Source: Pradoshia eiseniae
GTDB lineage: Bacteria; Bacillota; Bacilli; Bacillales; Pradoshiaceae
DNA length: 64,000 nt
Direction of reading: 5' to 3'
Assembly (NCBI RefSeq): GCF_002946355.1
Contig: NZ_PKOZ01000006.1
Location: forward strand, 62,001 to 126,000
The notes under the pieces are model-generated. The model did no database searches and was not told the DNA's origin. It worked only from the letters and a program-made list of their open reading frames with translations. Made by a program: the position numbers and the translations under genes. Shown piece by piece: positions 56,550 to 64,000 of the stretch. How positions within the stretch are numbered: position 1 is the stretch's first letter; each line of letters starts with the position of its first letter.

Positions 56550-56720
56550 CTAGGTTCGGTTATATTTCATTCGTGTGTATTGATTAATTAACTGGTCTAG
56601 CTGCCTGCTCAAAGTGATCGTTCCTTGATCTAAATATCCGTATTCCGAAGCATAGTTAATCATCTTCTCTCTCGCGATGTTAATATCTGCTTCTAGAGTG
56701 ACAAAATTCGCTTGTTTCAC
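56550..56720 (-). CDS. Spo0E-like aspartyl-phosphate phosphatase
   Basis: A 56-residue protein of the Spo0E family: two helices, LEADINIAREKMINYASEYG and the signature region LSRQLDQLINQY, in which the S-x-x-L-D motif is complete. Such proteins dephosphorylate Spo0A-P and so oppose entry into sporulation. The GTG start at 56718-56720 has GGAGG seven bases upstream; the longer frame includes an unrelated hydrophobic stretch. It is 142 bases downstream of a sporulation-type histidine kinase on the same strand, so the two opposing activities may share a transcript. Confidence 0.85.
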   Translation of the reverse strand: MKQANFVTLEADINIAREKMINYASEYGYLDQGTITLSRQLDQLINQYTRMKYNRT

Positions 56721-56862
56721 GACAATTCCTCCTATGCAATCTTCCTTTTTTGGATTATGCCAAACTTCTTTATAAATGTAAATCAAAAATCCAAATATTT
56801 CATAAAATTGTAAAATTATTAAGCCAAAGGACATAAATTGAACCTCCTTGTCGAAAGAAGGT

Positions 56863-59034
56863 TCAGGCATTTTCATGAAATATAGGGAGATATAGCTGAA
56901 AAAGTGTCCCCTCCCCTTCCTTACTGTTTACTTCAATCCAGCCTTCATGCTCTTCAATTATCTTATATGTAACCATCAAACCGAGCCCAGTCCCTTTTTC
57001 CTTTGTTGTATAGAAGGGCTCCCCAAGTTTTTTTAGAACTGACTTTGGAATGCCAATACCATGATCTTGTATTGACACTAGAATATGATTATCAAAGAAC
57101 AGTTCAGTCGAGACCTCAATTATCCCTCCATCCGGCATAGCCTCTATGGCATTCTTAATCAGATTGATAAATACCTGCTTCAGTTGATTTGCTTCACAAT
57201 GCACGAGCGGCAGTTCGCCGTATTTGATGTCAAATTGAATATTAAGCATCGCAGCCTGCGCACTCAACAAATCAAGCGTCTCACTTAAGACCGTGTTCAC
57301 TTGCTTAATTTGATAAGAAACGGCCTGAGGTTTAGCTAATATCAGAAAGTCAGTGATGATGGTTTCAATTCGCTGCAATTCCGAGGTGATGACCTGAAAA
57401 TAATTGTCATACTCCCCCTTCATACTGCCTTCAAGCAGCTGAATAAACCCTTTAAGCGCCGTCATCGGATTGCGGATTTCATGGGCAATCCCTGCCGCGA
57501 GCTCTCCTACCACATTTAATGTATCTGATTTTTTTAATTGCTCTTCCATCTTCAGTTTATCCGTGATATCACGAAACACGGTCAAATGAACACCATTCAC
57601 GATATCTGGCCGGGACAAAAAATCCAATTGCTTTGTTTGCCCATTCTTACAGGTTAACTCACAAACAAAATTATGCTGTGTATTCTTGGCCATTAATGAA
57701 AGATGACGCTGTAAATGTTTCTTTTGGTTTGGGTCAAGGTCAAAAATATCTTGAAAGGTTTGACCAATCAGCCGATCATGAGGCAGACCAATGATATCAG
57801 ATGCCGGTTCGTTTACATCGATAATTCGTCCATCCTCCCGCCAAATCAAGATTCCATCAAATGTTCCATCAAAAATTCCGCGAAACTTATCCTGCTGGAG
57901 CAATAATCCGTCGTCATGTTTCTTCGCTGCTACTGCGGGTTTGCCTACCAAAAGGAGATATCCAGAACCCTTGATAGGTTTTGTACTAATTTCAAGCTCA
58001 TTCACTATTCCATCCGGCCAATTATTATTAATCTCTACTTTGCTATAACCCTCTGTATGTTTAAGCACGCTAACCCATTCATCACCCAATAGATCACTTA
58101 AGTGAGATTGAAATATTTCAGATTTCGGATAGCCGAATAGCACGCTGGCCTTTTCATTAATATGAATAATTTGCCCATTCTTTTGAACAATGATGATGGC
58201 TTCTTCCATCAGTGCAGATATTTCTTCTATTAAATGCGCAGAGGCATGAGACATTACAGGCTTTTGAACCGCTGAAAATATCGTATAATACAATCCGCTA
58301 TGCAGATTATAGCTTGCCTTATACTGATACTGGATTTCTACTCCTTCCATCTCTACATAAAAAAAACCTTTACATCTTTTACTTGTTCGCAAATCCCCCA
58401 AGCTTTCAGCAAAAGCATGCGCACTCTCTTCTGTCATGAGTTCAAGAAAATTCTTCCCAAGCAATTCATACCGTTCCTTGACCATGAGATTGGCAAAGGC
58501 TTCGTTAATATCTAAAATAGTGCCTTTTCCATCATGAATAACAATGGAGTGGCTAATGCCATTAATTAAATCGGTATATAAATTCTGATTGCCGATTGAG
58601 GATGGAAGAAGTGTCCCATCTCTAACCATAAGCATATAAATGAATTTTTCAGGTTCCCCATCTTCCTTGCCGTCAGCAGCGGCAAATAGTTCAATTTCAA
58701 GAGGGTGTGCGGCTTGCAGAAAGGTTGTCCATTTATCAAAGGAATAGCCATGCTGAAGTAGTTTCTTCACTTGAAACTTCACCAGTTCACTTGAAATGCT
58801 GGAGAAGAAATCTTTCAGGTTCCTAGGACGGTCTACTTGACCTAGCTGCTGATAGAGCTTGCTCGCCCGGCCATTTAAAGAAAGAATATTTAAATCCTTA
58901 TCTGTGATAATAATGGCTTCTGAATGAAATTGATAAAAATGATTCCATAACTGAACTTCTTTTCTTAATTTTTGGTTTTCCTCTTTGGTTTTAGGCAACC
59001 CTTCGCCCAAATTTGTCATTTGACCATCACTCAA
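56863..59034 (-). CDS. PAS-domain histidine kinase, sporulation type (kinD locus)
   Basis: A 723-residue soluble sensor kinase. About four PAS-like modules occupy residues 30-500 (for example LINGISHSIVIHDGKGTILD and IFDGTFDGILIWREDGRIID). HisKA follows, with the phospho-accepting His in GIAHEIRNPMTALKGF at about 510, and then the ATPase domain (NLIKNAIEAMPDGG; GIGIPKSVLKK; GTGLGL). No membrane segment or response regulator gene is present, as in KinA, KinC and KinE, which feed the Spo0F-Spo0B-Spo0A relay. Its place near ykvE, ykvI and ykvS is that of kinD, but KinD is a membrane Cache-domain kinase. Starts at TTG after GGGGGG. Confidence 0.9.
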   Translation of the reverse strand: MSDGQMTNLGEGLPKTKEENQKLRKEVQLWNHFYQFHSEAIIITDKDLNILSLNGRASKLYQQLGQVDRPRNLKDFFSSISSELVKFQVKKLLQHGYSFDKWTTFLQAAHPLEIELFAAADGKEDGEPEKFIYMLMVRDGTLLPSSIGNQNLYTDLINGISHSIVIHDGKGTILDINEAFANLMVKERYELLGKNFLELMTEESAHAFAESLGDLRTSKRCKGFFYVEMEGVEIQYQYKASYNLHSGLYYTIFSAVQKPVMSHASAHLIEEISALMEEAIIIVQKNGQIIHINEKASVLFGYPKSEIFQSHLSDLLGDEWVSVLKHTEGYSKVEINNNWPDGIVNELEISTKPIKGSGYLLLVGKPAVAAKKHDDGLLLQQDKFRGIFDGTFDGILIWREDGRIIDVNEPASDIIGLPHDRLIGQTFQDIFDLDPNQKKHLQRHLSLMAKNTQHNFVCELTCKNGQTKQLDFLSRPDIVNGVHLTVFRDITDKLKMEEQLKKSDTLNVVGELAAGIAHEIRNPMTALKGFIQLLEGSMKGEYDNYFQVITSELQRIETIITDFLILAKPQAVSYQIKQVNTVLSETLDLLSAQAAMLNIQFDIKYGELPLVHCEANQLKQVFINLIKNAIEAMPDGGIIEVSTELFFDNHILVSIQDHGIGIPKSVLKKLGEPFYTTKEKGTGLGLMVTYKIIEEHEGWIEVNSKEGEGTLFQLYLPIFHENA

Positions 59035-59074
59035 GAAAATCCCCCCTTTTACTTCCGACCTTTATCACTTTTAA

Positions 59075-59103
59075 AATTTCTACAAAATACGGGCATATCC
59101 TCT
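59075..59103 (-). promoter_or_regulatory. SigH-like promoter of the sporulation kinase
   Basis: Minus strand AGAGGATAT (59095-59103) fits the SigH -35 consensus RNAGGAWWW exactly; after 11 bases, GTAGAAATT (59075-59083) fits the -10 RNNGAATWW at all but one position. The predicted start site is about 35 bases before the start codon. B. subtilis kinA is SigH-dependent. Confidence 0.6.
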
Positions 59104-59186
59104 TTATTTTGATAATATTGTGGCAAACGGTCTAAATGTCCCATTTAACTAGGATAAGAAGGCCTTACATTCTATTCTCCTGTTCG

Positions 59187-59237
59187 CTAAACAAAAAGAG
59201 ACTGTCCCCATTATTCAGGGGGACAGCCCTCTTCTTT
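59187..59237 (-). terminator. Terminator of the PFOR operon
   Basis: On the minus strand AGAGGGCTGTCCCC and GGGGACAGTCTCT form a long stem followed by TTTTTG. It separates the PFOR genes from the kinase promoter. Confidence 0.9.
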
Positions 59238-59239
59238 CA

Positions 59240-61516
59240 TTATAATCCCGGATGTTCATGCTTAGCTTGCAGCTTCATCCAGCGTTTATTAACCTCTTCT
59301 TCAAATTCACGCAGCAAATGTGCATTCTCTTCTCTTAGCAAATGCTTCGTTTTGCCCATATATTGAAGCCATTCCGCTAATTCTATTCGTTTTTTCCTTG
59401 CATCAGGATTATACGTGATAACAGTATCTCCATTTTCCACCTCATAAAGCGGAAAGAAACAGGAATTTACGGCTGCCTCCATAATTTTCGCTCCATCTCG
59501 CTCATTCGATTTCCAGTTTAATGGACAAGTAATGAGAATCTTCCCATAGACTGTGCCGACGTTTTGAGCATACCACTGGGCTTTAGCCGCTTTTTTGATT
59601 AAATCCTGCGGAAAAGCTTCAGAAGCGGTGAATACATATGGAATGCCAGTTGCCGCCATGATTTGAGCCGTATCTTTATGATGGAATGCCTTCCCTTGCT
59701 GTGTTTTCCCGACACCTGTCGTACTGGTCATATTTCCGATTGGCGTTGAATAGGACATTTGGGACCCTGTGTTCATATAACCCTCATTATCATATTCAAG
59801 CATAATGAGCTTATGGTTGCGAAGTGCGGTACCAATTGCCGATCCCATGCCGATATCCATTCCTCCGTCCCCAGTAATCATAACGAAGGTCGCCTCATCA
59901 CTAACCGCAATCTCACCTCTGCGTTTCTTCTCAAGGAATGCCTCTAATGTACCTGACAAGGTCGCTGGCCCATTTTGGAACAGATTGTGTATCATCGTTT
60001 GCTTGTGCGAACTATGCGGATAAGCTGTTGTAACAACATAGGCACACCCTGTCTGGTACAAAACGACGACATCCCCCTCTATGCCCTTAAAGAATAGTTC
60101 AAGGGCAGGGAAAATCCCACAGCCCGGACAAGCCCCATGGCCTGGAGCCAGTCGTTTAGGCTTTTCCATAAGCGCGCGTATTGGCGGAATGCGAACCTTG
60201 AGCTTGCCGGTTTCCTCATCTGGAGTGACCTGAATCAGGCCTGTCTTATAAACATCTCCTGTATGTGGCGTTAAGATAGGCTTTATGGCTTTATCATCCT
60301 GTCCAGGTTGAACACCATGATAATCAAATGTTTTTTGGACTTCTCCCGTTTGCAATGCTTCTATTGCCTCATTAAAGAAGGACTGGGCATCTTCTGGGTA
60401 GAAATCTTTCCCGCCCAAGCCAAATACACGACTTAATACAAGCGTTTCATTCCCCTTGATCTCTTGGAGGGCCGATTTCACCTCATGCGTTAAATTCGGA
60501 CCGTTTGCTCCATAAGAATCCGCTCGTTCACCGACCAGAAGCACCTTTACATCTTTTAGGGCCGCTTTAATTTCTTCCTTAGGGAATGGACGAATGATAT
60601 TCGGGCTTATTACCCCAGCCTTAACCCCTTGTTTTCTCAAGCGGTCGACAACATCCTTTGCCGTCTCAGCAGCTGAATTCAAGAGGAATACCGCAACCTC
60701 AGCATCTTCCATTTCATATAGATCTAGTGCCTCGTACGAACGGCCAGATAGTTCCCCATATTCCTTCGCAACTTCCTTAAATATCTCTCCTGCGCGGTAC
60801 ATCGCATTCGATTGCTGATAATGGTTATTGGTCAGGTCATCGCCATTCATATGGGCACCAATGGTAATCGGATTATTTACATCAACATGCGGGAATTGTG
60901 ATGGACACTCCCCGACAAATTGCTGAACTGTCGCACGGTCGCTGAAATAGCGTACTTTACGCTTTTGATGAGACGTAAAGAAACCGTCATAAGCCACGAT
61001 GACCGGCAGACGGACATCTGCATGCTCTGATATTTTAAGTGCCATGATATTCATATCATAAACTGCCTGAGGACTGCGGGCAGTCAAAATAACCCATCCA
61101 GTATTTAAGGCATAGTACAGATCTGAATGATCTCCGCGGATATCAAGCGGACCGCTAATGGCACGAGTCACAAGATTCATGACCATCGGGAAACGGGTAC
61201 CGGCTTGAACAGGAAGCTGCTCAAGCATGTACATGAGACCATTCGCGCTTGTTGCATTGAAGACACGGGCGCCAGTGGTCGCTGCCCCATAACAAATTCC
61301 CGCAGATCCATGCTCACCGTCAGCTGCGATTAACTTGATGTCATGCTCTCCTCTTGTTTTCATCACATCCAAGTATTGGGCAATCTCTGTTGAGGGAGTG
61401 ATTGGGAAATAACCCATAATATGATAGTTGATTTGAGCAGCCGCCATGGCTGCCATTTCATTGCCGGATTCAAATGTCGTGATTTGTTCTGCCTTCATTA
61501 ATTCGTTCTCTGCCAT
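59240..61516 (-). CDS. 2-oxoacid:ferredoxin oxidoreductase, fused alpha-beta subunits
   Basis: A 758-residue fusion of the alpha and beta chains of a PFOR-type enzyme, which oxidatively decarboxylates a 2-oxoacid (most likely pyruvate) to acyl-CoA with ferredoxin as acceptor. The alpha part (1-about 410) has MGYFPITPSTEIAQYL and VFNATSANGLMYMLEQ. The beta part (about 455-758) has GHGACPGCGIFPAL with iron-sulfur cysteines and the thiamine motif ITGDGGMDIGMGSA ending in EYDNEGYMNTG. Its ATG overlaps the stop of the upstream gamma-delta gene (TAATG). Alternative substrates such as 2-oxoglutarate cannot be excluded. Confidence 0.88.
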   Translation of the reverse strand: MAENELMKAEQITTFESGNEMAAMAAAQINYHIMGYFPITPSTEIAQYLDVMKTRGEHDIKLIAADGEHGSAGICYGAATTGARVFNATSANGLMYMLEQLPVQAGTRFPMVMNLVTRAISGPLDIRGDHSDLYYALNTGWVILTARSPQAVYDMNIMALKISEHADVRLPVIVAYDGFFTSHQKRKVRYFSDRATVQQFVGECPSQFPHVDVNNPITIGAHMNGDDLTNNHYQQSNAMYRAGEIFKEVAKEYGELSGRSYEALDLYEMEDAEVAVFLLNSAAETAKDVVDRLRKQGVKAGVISPNIIRPFPKEEIKAALKDVKVLLVGERADSYGANGPNLTHEVKSALQEIKGNETLVLSRVFGLGGKDFYPEDAQSFFNEAIEALQTGEVQKTFDYHGVQPGQDDKAIKPILTPHTGDVYKTGLIQVTPDEETGKLKVRIPPIRALMEKPKRLAPGHGACPGCGIFPALELFFKGIEGDVVVLYQTGCAYVVTTAYPHSSHKQTMIHNLFQNGPATLSGTLEAFLEKKRRGEIAVSDEATFVMITGDGGMDIGMGSAIGTALRNHKLIMLEYDNEGYMNTGSQMSYSTPIGNMTSTTGVGKTQQGKAFHHKDTAQIMAATGIPYVFTASEAFPQDLIKKAAKAQWYAQNVGTVYGKILITCPLNWKSNERDGAKIMEAAVNSCFFPLYEVENGDTVITYNPDARKKRIELAEWLQYMGKTKHLLREENAHLLREFEEEVNKRWMKLQAKHEHPGL

Positions 61517-62529
61517 TATTCAACACTCCCTTCTTGTAAAGAATGGTGATGCTTTACGGTATTTTCTTCTGCGAATCCAAGTGTCTCGCGCATCTCTGCT
61601 AAAGCACTTGTCGGACACGCATCGACACACTTTAGGCAGCCTTTGCAGTATTGGTAATCGATTCCAGACAGGAACATCTGCTTGCGGCCGCGCTTATCTT
61701 CTCCTTCCTTCCATACAAAACAGAAATCTGGACATGCGGTATCACATGCGGCACAATGAATACATTTCTCTTGATCCCAGCTTGGAAGGAACCCCTGTCT
61801 CGAACCACTCATGTCCTTTAGCAAACTGTTTCCTTGCGCGAGAATGGTTCCGCCGATGACCTGTGTTTCATATCCGAGGATAGGCGCTGGCTTAGTAAAG
61901 CTCTTCGCTGCAGCATTTGATGGAACCTGGTATTCCTTAAACTGCACCTCATTATACCCGCGCTCAAACGTGCGGATATTCGGTTCAACTAGATGAGGGT
62001 ATTTTCTTTCAAATGTTCTTTTGATGACATTTTTCATTGAATCTGCATCAAGGAAATCGCAAATACGGAACAATGCGCCAAGCATCGCTGTATTAACTTT
62101 TGTTTTCTCCTCTACGGCTATTCCAAGCGCATCCACTATAGCAAGCGTTCCATAAGAAAGATTCAAGTCTTCTTTGATTTCATCAAAGTTCCTGATTGAA
62201 TTTACGAGGACAATTCCGTCCGGCTGCAAGCCGCTGACGACATCCACCATTTTATATAAAGCCTCATGAAAGATCCCAATGACATTTGGTTCTTCAATCG
62301 GACTATGATCCCTGATTTCAGTATCTGCATCTGCGAAACGGATAAAGCTTTTCACAGGTGAGCCTTTTTTCTCAGATCCATAAGAGGCAAAGTTTGAACC
62401 ATTGAATCCTGATCCAAGCACCCCTGATTCCGCTAACATTTTACCGGCTAGATTTGCTCCAAGCCCTCCAATGGACTCTAACCTGATTTCATAGAAGCCA
62501 TTTTTATTCTTTTTTGGCAGTATGGTCAT
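61516..62529 (-). CDS. 2-oxoacid:ferredoxin oxidoreductase, fused gamma-delta subunits
   Basis: A 337-residue fusion of the gamma chain (about 1-190, with LESIGGLGANLAGKMLAESG) and a delta, bacterial-ferredoxin-like chain (about 240-320). The latter binds two [4Fe-4S] clusters through CIHCAACDTACPDFC and CKGCLKCVDACP. Together with the next gene it supplies all four functional parts of the PFOR on two polypeptides. It is the first gene of the operon; a promoter with a palindrome lies 120-150 bases upstream. Length and motifs look intact. Confidence 0.9.
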   Translation of the reverse strand: MTILPKKNKNGFYEIRLESIGGLGANLAGKMLAESGVLGSGFNGSNFASYGSEKKGSPVKSFIRFADADTEIRDHSPIEEPNVIGIFHEALYKMVDVVSGLQPDGIVLVNSIRNFDEIKEDLNLSYGTLAIVDALGIAVEEKTKVNTAMLGALFRICDFLDADSMKNVIKRTFERKYPHLVEPNIRTFERGYNEVQFKEYQVPSNAAAKSFTKPAPILGYETQVIGGTILAQGNSLLKDMSGSRQGFLPSWDQEKCIHCAACDTACPDFCFVWKEGEDKRGRKQMFLSGIDYQYCKGCLKCVDACPTSALAEMRETLGFAEENTVKHHHSLQEGSVE

Positions 62530-62650
62530 GTTTCTTTCCCCCTTTTCGTTCTCGAAGCAAAAAAAAAGAACATTATGTTGCTTAATTCAAGTTTTTAACA
62601 ATCGATATCTTGTGTAATTCTTCTTGAAGACACTTTGAGACAACAGTACA

Positions 62651-62680
62651 ATTATAATATTATTGTGTATCTATTCACAT
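62651..62680 (-). promoter_or_regulatory. PFOR operon promoter with Rex/Fnr-like palindrome
   Basis: Minus-strand TATAAT (62651-62656). Upstream, TTGTGTATCTATTCACAT (62663-62680, plus strand) is a palindrome differing from the Rex consensus TTGTGAA-N4-TTCACAA at two positions and from the Fnr pattern TGTGA-N6-TCACA at one. Its centre would be near -27, which suits repression (Rex) better than Fnr activation at -41. Confidence 0.55.
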
Positions 62681-62788
62681 AGTTAAATCTGGTACATAAG
62701 GATTGTTTTAGGAAAGATTGTTTTAGTATACAATCGAGTGGGAAAAATAAAGAAAGGGTTTCTAAGATGAACTTACCAGGAGGATATC

Positions 62789-63844
62789 ATGAAGGAAAGA
62801 ACCTGCTACTTTGATAATGCAAAGTTTATCTTGATGGTTTTCGTTGTATTCGGGCATATCATTAGAACCTATATAAATGAAAACGAATTAATCTATGCCA
62901 TCTACAGTACAATCTATACATTCCATATGCCGGCATTTATTCTTGTCTCCGGCTTTTTCGCTAAAGGCTTTAATAAACCGGGCTATATAAAGAAGCTGAC
63001 AAAGAAATTAATATTGCCTTATTTAATTTTTCAGGTCGTTTATACCGTATATTATTACTTCCTTTTTGACCGTTCGACCTTCCAGATTGAACCGTTCAAT
63101 CCAAATTGGGCTCTTTGGTTTCTGTTAAGCTTATTTTTCTGGAACTTGATGCTCTTCATTTATACGAAGTTCAAGCCGGCAACTGGATTATTGATTGCCG
63201 TTGCTATTGCCCTTGGCATCGGGTATGTCGATTCAGTTTCCAATTTCTTAAGCTTATCCAGAACATTTGTATTTTTTCCATTCTTCCTAGCCGGATATCA
63301 TTTGAAGAAGGAATTCTTTGAACGTTTGACTTCATTTAAGAGCCGAATTATTGCTTTGGTGCCATTTGTCATCCTGTTTATTTGCTTTTATTATTTTATC
63401 ACAGTCGACAGCCAATGGATGCTTGGCTCCAAACCATATTCAGAAATGGAGGGGACAGCTTCTGTCATTTCAATGTTCAAGAGGCTAGGTATGTTCGGAC
63501 TGAATGCCATCATGATTATCAGTTTCATGGCTTTAGTTCCCAGAGGGCAATACTTCTTCACACGTTGGGGCACACAAACCTTATATGTTTACCTGTTGCA
63601 CGGGTTCTTTGTAAGAACATTCCGCTTTACCGGCCTGAAGGAATATTTCACGACTGTTGAAAGCTATCTTTTGTTGGCTGGTATCGCACTCTTGCTGACG
63701 ATTATTCTATCCAGCCAATTTGTTGCCTCCATCACCCAGCCATTTATAGAGCTAAAATGGAAGAATGCAAAGAAAATGCTGCACGAATGGAAATATTACG
63801 CTTATTTCTATAAGGAGAAATTCTCTAAAATCGTCAATGACTGA
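62789..63844 (+). CDS. Acyltransferase 3 family membrane protein
   Basis: A 351-residue protein with about ten membrane segments, of the acyltransferase 3 (OafA/YrhL-like) family that acylates sugars or cell-surface polymers. The conserved His near the start is in FDNAKFILMVFVVFGHIIRT. Then FHMPAFILVSGFFAKG and an NPNWALWFLLSLFFWN region follow. The C-terminal tail is basic. An AGGAGG site precedes the ATG. It is divergent from the PFOR operon and ends in a terminator; its substrate is unknown. Confidence 0.88.
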   Translation: MKERTCYFDNAKFILMVFVVFGHIIRTYINENELIYAIYSTIYTFHMPAFILVSGFFAKGFNKPGYIKKLTKKLILPYLIFQVVYTVYYYFLFDRSTFQIEPFNPNWALWFLLSLFFWNLMLFIYTKFKPATGLLIAVAIALGIGYVDSVSNFLSLSRTFVFFPFFLAGYHLKKEFFERLTSFKSRIIALVPFVILFICFYYFITVDSQWMLGSKPYSEMEGTASVISMFKRLGMFGLNAIMIISFMALVPRGQYFFTRWGTQTLYVYLLHGFFVRTFRFTGLKEYFTTVESYLLLAGIALLLTIILSSQFVASITQPFIELKWKNAKKMLHEWKYYAYFYKEKFSKIVND

Positions 63845-63845
63845 A

Positions 63846-63876
63846 ATGACGCCTGCCTATATGGCAGGCTTTTCTT
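63846..63876 (+). terminator. Terminator after the acyltransferase gene
   Basis: GCCTGCC and GGCAGGC pair around TATAT, followed by TTTTCTTATG. The last 120 bases beyond it hold no gene I can support. Confidence 0.85.
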
Positions 63877-64000
63877 ATGTTTTCCATAAATCCCTGATAG
63901 ATTAGAATGGAAATCATCCCCTTCCTGTTATTCCTATACAGAAATATGGTAAGATTAATTGCTAGGAAAACGCTGAAAGGACGTATTGCACGCTCATGAA

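Noticed and set aside
56493-56585. Short plus-strand frame after TTTTGGAGGC between ykvE and the Spo0E-like gene
   Set aside because: The Shine-Dalgarno-like GGAGG is only one base from the ATG, and the peptide has no recognisable feature.
63986-64000. Possible start of another plus-strand gene at the right edge (TTG at 63986 or ATG at 63996)
   Set aside because: An AAAGGA lies nearby but with poor spacing to either start, and only a few codons are visible, so it is not supported.

Overview
The window reads as a core chromosomal segment of an endospore-forming, low-GC Gram-positive bacterium of the Bacillaceae. Evidence is the gene content and order, which follow the Bacillus subtilis blocks cta-pycA-ftsW-yla, ykt-SR1-pdh-def-rnjA, yku, pts and ykv. 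AGGAGG-type ribosome binding sites, frequent TTG and GTG starts, a sporulation kinase and a Spo0E-like protein agree with this. No transposase, integrase, phage gene, CRISPR array, rRNA or tRNA was seen. Gene symbols come from remembered families and synteny; no database search was made.

Layout. 1-5.6 kb: caa3-type cytochrome c oxidase (ctaB-C-D-E, minus strand; ctaE cut by the window edge) with divergent ctaA. 5.7-16.8 kb: pyruvate carboxylase, ftsW, ylaN, ylaL, a PhoH-like protein, ylaI, ylaH, typA, ylaF. 16.9-22.9 kb: inositol monophosphatase, ykzI, yktB, yktA, a nitronate monooxygenase-like protein, a 37-codon SR1P gene inside an SR1-like dual-function RNA, and small accessory genes. 23-33.3 kb: the pyruvate dehydrogenase operon pdhABCD, ykyA, def, a HAD hydrolase, a 23-codon cationic peptide gene, rpoY and rnjA. 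33.4-45.1 kb: an orphan CydB-like protein, an MscS channel, dapH/dapL, a CcpC-like regulator, an MFS exporter, a DarB-like CBS protein, ykuJ, a glutaredoxin-like protein, Tat-exported ykuE, two fluoride channel genes, ykyB. 45.2-54.7 kb: CorA, PatA, YkwC, ptsHI, an SDR enzyme, an orphan sigma-70-like protein, YkvS, methionine aminopeptidase, a CPBP protease. 54.7-64 kb: YkvI, a MarR regulator, a Spo0E-like protein, a PAS histidine kinase, a two-polypeptide 2-oxoacid:ferredoxin oxidoreductase and a membrane acyltransferase.

The theme is central carbon and redox metabolism around pyruvate. The window encodes PDH, pyruvate carboxylase, an oxygen-sensitive-type PFOR, PTS enzyme I and HPr, a terminal oxidase and several carbon regulators (SR1-like RNA, CcpC-like, DarB-like). 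The accessory content most worth checking is the SR1-like RNA with two CcpN-type boxes, the PFOR operon with a Rex/Fnr-like palindrome in its promoter, the sporulation kinase behind a SigH-like promoter with a Spo0E-like gene downstream, the 23-residue cationic peptide gene, and two diverged copies of one intergenic repeat family.
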